Part shown: positions 49,915-58,122 of the stretch, piece by piece
How the letters are laid out: each line of letters begins with the position of its first letter
Numbering within the stretch: the stretch's first letter is position 1
From: Pseudovibrio sp. M1P-2-3
GTDB lineage: Bacteria; Pseudomonadota; Alphaproteobacteria; Rhizobiales; Stappiaceae
Assembly: GCF_031501865.1 (NCBI RefSeq)
Contig: NZ_JARRCW010000001.1
Location: 2,625,001-2,689,000, forward strand
DNA: 64,000 nucleotides
Reading direction: 5' to 3'
Translations under genes and position numbers: made by a program
The notes under the pieces: model-generated
Databases searched by the model: none
The model's input: the letters and a program-made list of their open reading frames with translations, nothing else
What the model was told of the DNA's origin: nothing

Positions 49915-50092
49915 GCCAGGATTTCAAAGCACATTTTGCCACAGCAAGCACTTTCTGCATCTGATAGGGCTATAGCACCTCGATGCAGCTCTAGTCTCAT
50001 TTGAGCCCGTTCCTTTAGGACAATATAGTCGCAGTTTTATAAAGCACCCCATCAATCTGGTGATTATAACCTGAGATTGTGGCACCCAACAG
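49915..50092 (-). pseudogene. Possible decayed small-protein gene, copy D
   Basis: The 343-base gap before the RTX gene carries, on the minus strand and in shifting frames, LLGATISGYNHQIDGVLYKT, then YCPKGTGSNET, then CCGKMCFEI. A TAA lies just before the first block and at least one frameshift separates the blocks. The order of a G-x-T-I-x-G motif, aromatic-x-P-x-G-T and a Cys-bearing end resembles copies A to C. This is pattern reading by eye and may be chance. No other gene is seen in the gap. Confidence 0.2.
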
Positions 50093-50241
50093 TTATTTAA
50101 GTATACATCGCCCTCCTGCAAACCCGCTTCTCCATACACTGTATTGACCTGAAAGTTCTCTTTTAAAAATCAGAATTCGAAAGGGCTACGCAGAATAATA
50201 ATAATTTCGCTATCAAGTGAACCAACACATTCGAGTTTTTA

Positions 50242-53094
50242 ATGCCAACGAATTTCGCTGACACCTTCCGTCTTGTATCTAAAACAGGTGACAGAAATAT
50301 TGATGCACTCCTGATTGGTACTAAATGGGATAGTACTGAAATCAGCTATAAGTTTCCAACATCTCGCTACGATTTCCCTAATCAAGACGAAATGTCAGTC
50401 GCAACCGCTACTCCAATGAATAGCGCCTGGCAAGACGCCATGCGAAGCGTTTTTGACATGTACGAAGCTGTAAGTGAGCTTACTTTTACGAAGCAGGATC
50501 GTTGGGATGACGCTACTCTGGTTTTATCCAGAACGAATAACCCAGATCTGAACACTGCTTATGGGTATTTCCCCAGCGACGCCCCCTCCTATCAAATGTA
50601 CAAAGCCAGTACCTACGACGCCGAGCCCAATAAAGGTACATATACTTGGGCAACAATTATGCATGAAACTGGACATACGTTAGGCTTGTCACATGCGCAT
50701 TCACCCGACGACTGGAATCCGTATCAAGGATATTCTCCAACTGGAAGTACCCTAGAGTATGATCGCGATTCCATGGAATTTTCTGTCATGACTTATCGTG
50801 GGTATGTGGGTCAGGCGACAACAGGATATCAAAGTGGTTACAGAGTCGGGGAAAACGATTTTGCCCAAAGCCTGATGATGTACGATATTGCCGCCATCCA
50901 AGAGCTTTATGGCGCGAACTTCCAAACCAATAGTGGTAACACCACCTACCGATTTTCCGAAAAAACAGGTGAAATGTTCATTGATGGCATTGGACAAGGC
51001 ACCGTTGATGACAACCGAATCTTTCTTACTATTTGGGATGGGGGCGGTAAGGATACCTACGACTTTACCAATTATACCACAAACCTAAACATAAATTTGG
51101 CACCTGGTAGCTGGTCTTTGCTATCAAAAGATCAGCTTTCCCACCTTGGAAAATACTCAACGAACGACAAAGATGAGTATGCTCGCGCAAACGTCTATAA
51201 CGCGTTGCTCTTTGATGGGGATGAACGCTCCTTGATAGAGAATGCCAGAGGAGGAAGGGGCCACGATACAATACGAGGAAACCAAGCAGACAATTCCCTT
51301 TTTGGTTTCAAGGGAAATGATAAATTATATGGAGGGGCTGGCAACGATGTACTCAGTGGAGGCTCTGGCGCCGATCTATTACACGGTGGTAGCGGGTCTG
51401 ACTGGGTGAGTTATGTTAAGTACATAAACCCCTCCATTTCCTCACGTATCTATCTGGAAGCTGGCAAAGGCACTCAGGGCGTTGCGGCAGGCGATACATA
51501 TATTGATATAGAAAACGTCAAAGGAAGCCACGGGCAGGACACCATTTTTGGAAGTAGTGCTGCCAATATTCTAGATGGGCATAAAGGTGATGATACACTC
51601 GTCGGCCACTCTGGAAACGACCACCTAATAGGTGGGGATGGCAATGACTACCTAAAAGGTGGAGATGGAGCCGATATTCTCGACGGCGGCGATGGTGTAG
51701 ATTGGATCAGTTACACCGATTACAAGGACCCCACCTCAACATCACGCATATTTATTAGTGATGAAAAGGGCAAAGGAACTCAGGGAGTTGCGGCGGGAGA
51801 TACATATATTGATATTGAAAACGTCAAAGGAAGCTATGGGCAGGACACCATTTTTGGAAGTAGTGCTGCCAATACTCTCGATGGACATAGAGGTGATGAT
51901 ACACTCGTCGGCTACGCTGGAAATGATCACCTAATAGGTGGGGATGGCAATGACTACTTAAAAGGTGGAGATGGAGCCGACATTCTCGACGGCGGCGATG
52001 GCGTAGACTGGGTCAGCTACACCGACTACAAGGACCCGACCTCAACTTCACGCATATATATTGGCGACAGTAAGGGCAAAGGAACCCAAGGAGTTGCATC
52101 GGGCGATACATATATCGATATTGAAAACGTCAAGGGAAGTTACGGACAGGACACCATTTTTGGAAATAGTGCTGCCAATATTCTAGATGGGCATAAAGGT
52201 GATGATACACTCGTCGGCCGCGCAGGAGACGATCACCTAATAGGTGGGGATGGAAATGACTACCTAAAAGGTGGAGATGGAGCCGACATTCTCGACGGCG
52301 GCGATGGCATAGACTGGGTCAGTTACACCGACTACAAGGATCCAACCTCAACATCACGCATATTTATTGGTGATGAGAAGGGCAAGGGGACTCAAGGAGT
52401 TGCAGCAGGCGACACGTATATCAATATTGAAAACGTCAAAGGCAGCTACGGTCAGGACATTATTTATGGAAATGATGCAAATAACATAATTTTCGGGCAC
52501 CACGGTAATGATAAATTAATCGGAGGAGGCGGTGATGACCACCTTAAAGGTGGGGATGGTGATGATTATCTACGAGGTGGATCGGGAGAAGATCTTCTTG
52601 ATGGTGGGGATGGCGTAGACTGGGTCAGCTATAAGAAGTACAAGGATCCCAACTCAACATCACATATCGACCTTGAGACGGGTAAAGGAACTCAAGGAAC
52701 TTCCATTGGTGATACCTATATCAGTATTGAGAACGTCGAAGGAAGCAGTGGTCAAGATACCATAATCGGCAATTCTTCCAATAACATCCTTCAGGGACGT
52801 CATGGCAACGACACACTCCTAGGCGGAGCAGGAGATGATGTTCTTTTAGGCGGAGAAGGTAATGATACATTTATCTTTACGCGAGAGAGCGGCGGCTCTG
52901 ATGTCATCAGCGACTTTTCTACTGCTGATGTTCTACAGTTTGCATCGGATATTTTCTCGAGTTTCGAAGACGTCCTAACAGCCTCCTCAGAACTGGATGG
53001 CAATGTGATCATCAACTATAGTGACGATGGGCAGGTGACTTTGACAGATACTAGCCTTGCAGTGCTACAAAACGACGACTTCATGTTTGTGTAG
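50242..53094 (+). CDS. Serralysin-like RTX metalloprotease (M10) with long tandem repeats
   Basis: Secreted zinc protease of the M10B type. The catalytic site is H141-E-T-G-H-T-L-G-L-S-H151 and the Met-turn is M183 in FSVMTYRGY. From about residue 333 the rest is Ca2+-binding RTX repeats (GGxGxDxLxGG) arranged in about 102-residue modules, each with a linker such as DWVSYTDYKDPTSTSR and GTQGVAAGDTYIDIENVKGS. There is no N-terminal signal peptide; the C terminus ends in acidic then hydrophobic residues (NDDFMFV), as in type I secretion substrates. No ABC/MFP/TolC exporter is nearby. The ribosome site is weak. Length 950 is about twice a classical serralysin, because of the repeats. Confidence 0.92.
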   Translation: MPTNFADTFRLVSKTGDRNIDALLIGTKWDSTEISYKFPTSRYDFPNQDEMSVATATPMNSAWQDAMRSVFDMYEAVSELTFTKQDRWDDATLVLSRTNNPDLNTAYGYFPSDAPSYQMYKASTYDAEPNKGTYTWATIMHETGHTLGLSHAHSPDDWNPYQGYSPTGSTLEYDRDSMEFSVMTYRGYVGQATTGYQSGYRVGENDFAQSLMMYDIAAIQELYGANFQTNSGNTTYRFSEKTGEMFIDGIGQGTVDDNRIFLTIWDGGGKDTYDFTNYTTNLNINLAPGSWSLLSKDQLSHLGKYSTNDKDEYARANVYNALLFDGDERSLIENARGGRGHDTIRGNQADNSLFGFKGNDKLYGGAGNDVLSGGSGADLLHGGSGSDWVSYVKYINPSISSRIYLEAGKGTQGVAAGDTYIDIENVKGSHGQDTIFGSSAANILDGHKGDDTLVGHSGNDHLIGGDGNDYLKGGDGADILDGGDGVDWISYTDYKDPTSTSRIFISDEKGKGTQGVAAGDTYIDIENVKGSYGQDTIFGSSAANTLDGHRGDDTLVGYAGNDHLIGGDGNDYLKGGDGADILDGGDGVDWVSYTDYKDPTSTSRIYIGDSKGKGTQGVASGDTYIDIENVKGSYGQDTIFGNSAANILDGHKGDDTLVGRAGDDHLIGGDGNDYLKGGDGADILDGGDGIDWVSYTDYKDPTSTSRIFIGDEKGKGTQGVAAGDTYINIENVKGSYGQDIIYGNDANNIIFGHHGNDKLIGGGGDDHLKGGDGDDYLRGGSGEDLLDGGDGVDWVSYKKYKDPNSTSHIDLETGKGTQGTSIGDTYISIENVEGSSGQDTIIGNSSNNILQGRHGNDTLLGGAGDDVLLGGEGNDTFIFTRESGGSDVISDFSTADVLQFASDIFSSFEDVLTASSELDGNVIINYSDDGQVTLTDTSLAVLQNDDFMFV
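51238..52728 (+). repeat. Five tandem RTX modules, three of exactly 306 bp
   Basis: Units beginning with a Glu-Asn codon pair start at 51238 (273 bp, divergent), 51511, 51817 and 52123 (306 bp each), and 52429 (300 bp, divergent); a partial unit follows from 52729. Units two to four are about 90 percent alike in DNA by eye, so they arose by recent in-frame duplication. Each encodes several GGxGxD nonapeptides plus a conserved linker. Confidence 0.9.
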
Positions 53095-53210
53095 AGATTG
53101 ATCTGATCAAGCTTCGACTAGGTATATCCATCAACAGATCAAACTAACTTTATGGATAGAAGTTTGGTCGCAAAACTCAGCAAATAACTTGAAATTCGCG
53201 ACCGCAAAAC

Positions 53211-53240
53211 TGTGGGATGAAACTTTATTTTCATCCCACA
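53211..53240 (-). terminator. Terminator after glmS
   Basis: Perfect 12-bp stem TGTGGGATGAAA/TTTCATCCCACA with a 6-base loop, 26 bases past the glmS stop. On the minus strand GTTTTG follows. It lies in the convergent gap with the RTX gene and may serve both directions. Confidence 0.75.
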
Positions 53241-53266
53241 AATCCCAATTTGAATAGAGGTTCTAT

Positions 53267-55093
53267 TTATTCAACTGTAACTGACTTGGCCAGATTACGT
53301 GGCTGATCCACGTCTGTACCCATGAAAACTGCAGTATGATAGGAAATCATCTGAAGCGGGATGGCGTATATGATTGGTGCTACCAACTCTCCGACTTTTG
53401 GAAGAACCAGAACTTCTGATGCATCTACTCCTGCAGCGCGAGCGCCTTCCTCATCAGTAATCAGGACTATTTTACCCCCGCGGGCTGCAACCTCTTGCAC
53501 GTTGGAGACTGTTTTCTCATAAATGTTGTCAAATGGTGCGACAACAAACACCGGCATATCCTCATCAATCAAAGCAATCGGACCATGCTTTAACTCACCA
53601 GCACCGTACCCTTCCGCATGGATATATGAAAGCTCTTTAAGCTTTAAAGCCCCTTCCATGGCAAGAGGGTAGCTCGTTCCGCGCCCCAAATATAGCGCAT
53701 CCTTCATGCCCGAAGTCCAGTGAGCCATTTTCTCAATTTGAGTTTCCAGCTTCATTGCCTGAACGAGATAGCTGGGGAGCTCTGAAAGGCTATGTACCAG
53801 CCCAGCCTCTTGCTCATCTGTCAGGTGCCCACGCTGCTTAGCCGCATAAATTGCCAAACTGGCTAAGACGGTTAGTTGACATGTGAAGGCTTTGGTTGAA
53901 GCCACACCAATTTCAGGACCCGCAAGAATCGGAAATACAAAATTGGATTCTCTCGCAATGGTAGATTCACTAACATTTACCACTGCACCTATTTGCATTC
54001 CCTGCTCCTTACAGTAGCGCAAGGATGCCAAAGTATCCGCTGTTTCACCAGATTGGGAAATGAACAGTGCAAGATCTCCCGCCTTCACCGGCATTTCCCG
54101 ATATCTGAATTCGGATGCGATATCGATATCAACGGGGAGTTTTGCAATTTTCTCGAACCAGTATTTCGCTACCAGTCCTGCATAATAAGCTGTTCCGCAG
54201 GCAGAAATAACCAGTCGATCGATTTTATCGAAGGCCAATGTCTGCTCGTCGGGCAGCGTTGCCTTACGGTTAGCCAAATCCAGATACTGAGAAAGAGCAT
54301 GTCCGACGACGTGTGGCTGCTCATGAATCTCCTTGGCCATAAAGTGACGGTAGTTCCCTTTGTCCATCATTGCAGCGCTTACTGTTGAGCGCTGAATGGG
54401 TCGGGATACAGAGTTACCATTCTCATCAAATAGCTGAGCGCTTTCTCTGGATAAGACAACCCAGTCGCCTTCTTCCAAATAGCTGATCATATCTGTAAAA
54501 GGAGACAGGGCTATCGCATCTGACCCAAGGAACATCTCTCCCTCACCATAGCCAACTGCAAGTGGAGATCCTTTGCGCGCCCCGATCATAAGATCCTGCT
54601 CGCCCTCAAATAAAATGGCCAGTGCAAAAGCACCTTTCAATTTTCCAAGAACTTCATTAACCGCTTGCTGCGGTGTCTTTCCAGAGCGAAGTGCAATGGA
54701 AATCAGGTGGGCAACAACCTCAGTGTCTGTTTCCGTCTCAGGGGTTACGCCACTTTCCAGAATTTCTTCACGCAACTCCAAGAAGTTCTCGATAATGCCA
54801 TTGTGAACAACGCAAACACCCTCAGACATATGCGGGTGGGCATTGCGAACTGTGGGGCTCCCGTGCGTTGCCCACCGAGTGTGGCCAATACCAGACGTTC
54901 CTTGCAAGGGTTCATTTTGCAAAAGCGCTTCCAGATTACGCAGCTTCCCTTTGGCGCGTTTACGAGCCAACTTTCCATTTTCTAGTGTGGCGACACCTGC
55001 GGAATCATAACCGCGATATTCCAGTCGTTTCAGTGCATCGACAAGAGCTGGTGCAACAGGCGTTTGCCCTAAAATACCTACGATACCACACAT
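53267..55093 (-). CDS. glmS: Glutamine-fructose-6-phosphate aminotransferase (isomerizing)
   Basis: Makes glucosamine-6-phosphate from fructose-6-phosphate and glutamine, the entry to UDP-GlcNAc. The glutaminase domain begins with the catalytic Cys right after Met (MCGIVGILG), and includes GHTRWATHG; two SIS domains follow, with the linker near residue 240 and the C-terminal LAKSVTVE. The start at 55093 is fixed by AAGGAGAG about 6 bases upstream and by the need for Cys to follow Met. Length 608. It follows glmU on the same strand with 142 bases between. No ribozyme-like leader was seen. Confidence 0.97.
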   Translation of the reverse strand: MCGIVGILGQTPVAPALVDALKRLEYRGYDSAGVATLENGKLARKRAKGKLRNLEALLQNEPLQGTSGIGHTRWATHGSPTVRNAHPHMSEGVCVVHNGIIENFLELREEILESGVTPETETDTEVVAHLISIALRSGKTPQQAVNEVLGKLKGAFALAILFEGEQDLMIGARKGSPLAVGYGEGEMFLGSDAIALSPFTDMISYLEEGDWVVLSRESAQLFDENGNSVSRPIQRSTVSAAMMDKGNYRHFMAKEIHEQPHVVGHALSQYLDLANRKATLPDEQTLAFDKIDRLVISACGTAYYAGLVAKYWFEKIAKLPVDIDIASEFRYREMPVKAGDLALFISQSGETADTLASLRYCKEQGMQIGAVVNVSESTIARESNFVFPILAGPEIGVASTKAFTCQLTVLASLAIYAAKQRGHLTDEQEAGLVHSLSELPSYLVQAMKLETQIEKMAHWTSGMKDALYLGRGTSYPLAMEGALKLKELSYIHAEGYGAGELKHGPIALIDEDMPVFVVAPFDNIYEKTVSNVQEVAARGGKIVLITDEEGARAAGVDASEVLVLPKVGELVAPIIYAIPLQMISYHTAVFMGTDVDQPRNLAKSVTVE

Positions 55094-55235
55094 GTGATCT
55101 CTCCTTTTGCAGCCAGTGTGAAACACGGCCATATGATCTTAGAATTTCCTTAGCCCACTCGCCTCCCCGCTGTTAAATCAATTGATATTTCGCAAGGTTA
55201 CAACTGAGGTCAGTTATCTCTAAAAGGCCATCATC

Positions 55236-56594
55236 TTAGCTGTTTTTTTGTTCTTTTTTCGCCTTAGAGAGACGTTCTCTTATTTCGCTTGCCCGTCCGG
55301 GTTTGACAGTCTGGCGAGACCTCGCCAACGCTAAATCATTTTCACTAATATTTTCAGTTATAACTGAACCTGCGGCAACATATGCGCCATCTGCTATTGA
55401 GACGGGGGCAACCAAAACGCTATCGGATCCGACAAATACACCCGAACCGATAGTTGTTTTATGTTTTAGAAAACCATCATAATTACAAGTGATGGCGCCA
55501 GCGCCAATATTGGACTTCTCGCCAATTGTCGCATCGCCTATGTACGATAGATGGTTGACCTTGGCGCCCGTTTCCACCCGAGTATTTTTAATTTCTACGA
55601 AATTCCCGATACGAGCGTTGGAGCCTATATCAGAATTGGGTCGCAGTCTCGCGTACGGTCCGACAATGGCATTCTTCCTGACAACGGCCTGTTCCAAATG
55701 TGAGAATGCACGAATTTGAGCACCGGTCTCTATTTGAACCCCGGGGCCAAACACAACGTTCGGCTCAATAACCACATCATTTGCAATTTCAGTATCATAG
55801 GAGAAGAAAACCGTTTCCGGCGCCTTGAGGGTAACCCCCTGCTCCATTGCCGAACTGCGCATAGCCTCCTGAAAAACTCGCTCACAATTTGCCAGCTGTT
55901 CACGGTTATTAATTCCCTGAACTTCAAGTTCTTCCGCTTCCTCAGCAACAACTTTCAACCCCAGATCTCGGCCAATTTCCACTGCATCCGTCAGGTAGTA
56001 CTCACCCTTTGCATTAGAATTACCAATGGCAGCAACGATACTTTGAAGGTGTTTGCCCTTAAAGGCCATTATGCCAGCATTGCAGAACTGAACTTTCCGT
56101 TCCTGTTCGCTGGCATCCTTTTCTTCGCGAATGGCTTTCAGTTGCCCGTTTTCAACTAGAAGCCGGCCATAGCCAAAAGGATTCTTTGCAGAAAAACCCA
56201 GAACGGCAATATCGGCTCCTTGGTGAAGTTTATGACGTAGTTTGTTGAAAGTCTGCGCGGTTACCAGTGGCGTATCGCCAAAAAGGACCAGAACATGATC
56301 GTGCCCTTCCAGATAAGCACTCTCAGCAGCTTTGACAGCGTGAGCGGTACCAAGACGATCAACCTGCGTATAGTTACTTGCGTTTGGAGCAATGCGAACG
56401 ACGGCTTCTTCTACCACAGGCATATTGGGGCCAACGACAACAGCTATCTTGTCGGCACCGGCCTCATTCACGGCGCGCAACACATGACCAACGAGGGGCA
56501 GATTACCAACTTCGTGCATTACTTTCGGCAGTGAAGAACGCATTCGCGTTCCAAGGCCTGCAGCCAAGACGATTGCGAGGCAGCTGCTGTCCAT
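55236..56594 (-). CDS. glmU: Bifunctional GlmU (UDP-GlcNAc synthesis)
   Basis: Acetylates glucosamine-1-phosphate and then joins it to UTP to give UDP-GlcNAc. The pyrophosphorylase domain opens with IVLAAGLGTRMRSSLPKVMH and has FGDTPLVTAQTF; the C-terminal left-handed beta-helix acetyltransferase shows hexapeptide repeats (IGPYARLRPNSDIGSNARIG type) and SYIGDATIGEKSNIGAGAIT. The ATG at 56594 (MDSSCLAIVLAAG) has GAGAGCT upstream; length 452. The glmU-glmS order is conserved. Confidence 0.97.
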   Translation of the reverse strand: MDSSCLAIVLAAGLGTRMRSSLPKVMHEVGNLPLVGHVLRAVNEAGADKIAVVVGPNMPVVEEAVVRIAPNASNYTQVDRLGTAHAVKAAESAYLEGHDHVLVLFGDTPLVTAQTFNKLRHKLHQGADIAVLGFSAKNPFGYGRLLVENGQLKAIREEKDASEQERKVQFCNAGIMAFKGKHLQSIVAAIGNSNAKGEYYLTDAVEIGRDLGLKVVAEEAEELEVQGINNREQLANCERVFQEAMRSSAMEQGVTLKAPETVFFSYDTEIANDVVIEPNVVFGPGVQIETGAQIRAFSHLEQAVVRKNAIVGPYARLRPNSDIGSNARIGNFVEIKNTRVETGAKVNHLSYIGDATIGEKSNIGAGAITCNYDGFLKHKTTIGSGVFVGSDSVLVAPVSIADGAYVAAGSVITENISENDLALARSRQTVKPGRASEIRERLSKAKKEQKNS

Positions 56595-56782
56595 TTCTAG
56601 CTCTCTTTCATTTATGCGCTTACAAGTTTGAAATGCACACTGCCTCAACAGCTATAGAAAGAAAAGTATGGCTTTTCCCTATCACCAATATTCCCTGAGT
56701 TGTAGCCCTTCAATCAGTAGGGTTTCCTAAGAAAAACCACACCTCCTGAAATTGAGACTAAATCCCAGGGAACTATCTATAG

Positions 56783-57520
56783 CTAGCCAATTTGGCTAAA
56801 TGCCGGGAACCACTCTAAAAGCTTGAAAGAGAACGCCTGCATGTAGCCTGTCAAAAATGCGAGGCCAGTCACGATCAAGAACGCGCCCATCACCTTTTCA
56901 ACTTTTCCTAAATGACGGCGGAACCTAACCATAAAGTTCATGAAAGAGCCAGCAAATGCAGCCGCAAGTAAGAAAGGAACCCCAATACCAAGTGAATAGG
57001 CAGCCAACAACAAAGACCCCTGCCCGACCGACGATTCTGTGCCAGCAATTAGAAGAATAGAAGCAAGTACAGGCCCAATACATGGGGTCCAGCCAAACCC
57101 GAAGGCCAATCCCATTACATAGGCACCCGCAAAACCTGCAGGTTTACGCTCCATATTTACGCGCGCTTCCCTATAAAGAAGCGAAATACGGAACACACCT
57201 AAAAAATGGAGCCCCATGACAATGATCAGTGCTCCAGCAATATATCCAAGTATTTGAGAATATTGCAGAACCAACTGCCCAAGGAACGAGGCACTTGCCC
57301 CTAGCAAAACGAAAACGGTAGAAAATCCGGCTACAAAGAACAAAGCTGAGGAAAGAATTTTCTGCGCACCTCGTACCGTATTTTTATTGGCACTCAGCTC
57401 ATCAAGAGACAGGCCAGCGATATAGCCAAGGTAAGGTGGGACAAGCGGCAAAACACAAGGGGAGACAAAGGATAGCAACCCCGCAAAAAAAGCACCCCAG
57501 ATAGTAACAGTTTGAAGCAT
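56783..57520 (-). CDS. ccdA: Cytochrome c biogenesis / thiol-transfer protein CcdA
   Basis: Six-helix membrane protein that passes electrons from cytoplasmic thioredoxin to periplasmic thiol proteins, for cytochrome c maturation and disulfide reduction. The first helix carries FVSPCVLPLVPPYLGYIAGL and the fourth GWTPCIGPVLAS, each with one of the two redox cysteines. Length 245 is typical for CcdA as opposed to the three-domain DsbD. It stands between glmU and the UspA gene on the same strand. Confidence 0.93.
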   Translation of the reverse strand: MLQTVTIWGAFFAGLLSFVSPCVLPLVPPYLGYIAGLSLDELSANKNTVRGAQKILSSALFFVAGFSTVFVLLGASASFLGQLVLQYSQILGYIAGALIIVMGLHFLGVFRISLLYREARVNMERKPAGFAGAYVMGLAFGFGWTPCIGPVLASILLIAGTESSVGQGSLLLAAYSLGIGVPFLLAAAFAGSFMNFMVRFRRHLGKVEKVMGAFLIVTGLAFLTGYMQAFSFKLLEWFPAFSQIG

Positions 57521-57613
57521 AATTATTCCCCGAGAGCAAATGTGCTCTGCCCAGTTATCTTCTACATCAAAGCTAAAAAGCCCCCGAGAAATAACAATAA
57601 ATGGGTCGGAATG

Positions 57614-57650
57614 CTAAAAGAATGTGCGGGAAAGGTACCTTTCCCGCACA
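57614..57650 (-). terminator. Perfectly palindromic terminator after the UspA gene
   Basis: Bases 57623-57650 form a 28-base perfect inverted repeat (arms TGTGCGGGAAAGGT and its complement, no free loop in duplex form). On the minus strand TTCTTTTAG follows. It starts 12 bases past the UspA stop and would end the TRAP-UspA transcript. Confidence 0.8.
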
Positions 57651-57661
57651 CTTATATGTGA

Positions 57662-58102
57662 TTATGTCTCGTCGCGGACAACCAGGACGGATTGTGAGGC
57701 ATGACGAACCACGCGAGCGGCATTGGGCCCCAACAAATAATCTTTCAGCTCAGGGCGATGAGAAGAAATAATGATGAGATCACATTTTAACTTATCGGCA
57801 GCATTGTTAATTTCTTCATAGATGGTGCCGTGAGCAATATGACCCTTCGCATCCAGACCATCCACATCTGCCAGCTCTCTATCCAGAAGCTCTTCCAATG
57901 CTTGTTTGGCTTTTTCCAGCGCACGGGTCTCGAACTTCTTATCAAAGTAGCCACCCACAATCGATTTTCCGAAATCGGGCAGGACAGTCACAATATGGAG
58001 TTTGGCTCCATAGTGTTTTGCCATATCAACCGCAACAGGCAGGCACCGTTTCCACGAACTATCCTCGTTAAGATCAAGCGGAAGAAGGATATTTTTGTAC
58101 AT
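57662..58102 (-). CDS. Universal stress protein (UspA family)
   Basis: A 146-residue single UspA domain. It begins MYKNILLPLDLNEDS and carries the ATP-binding-type C-terminal loop LLGPNAARVVRHASQSVLVV after the strand CDLIIISSHRPELKDY. ATG at 58102 has GGAAAAGAG upstream. It starts 20 bases after the TRAP permease stop, so it is part of the transporter operon; the Halomonas TeaD protein is a known UspA-type regulator encoded with a TRAP transporter, and a similar regulatory role is inferred. Confidence 0.9.
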   Translation of the reverse strand: MYKNILLPLDLNEDSSWKRCLPVAVDMAKHYGAKLHIVTVLPDFGKSIVGGYFDKKFETRALEKAKQALEELLDRELADVDGLDAKGHIAHGTIYEEINNAADKLKCDLIIISSHRPELKDYLLGPNAARVVRHASQSVLVVRDET

Positions 58103-58122
58103 ACTCTTTTCCAATCAACAAT

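Noticed and set aside
51511-52728. Repeats considered as a CRISPR array
   Set aside because: The repeats are 306 bp, in frame and coding within one protein; there are no short repeats with unique spacers and no cas genes.
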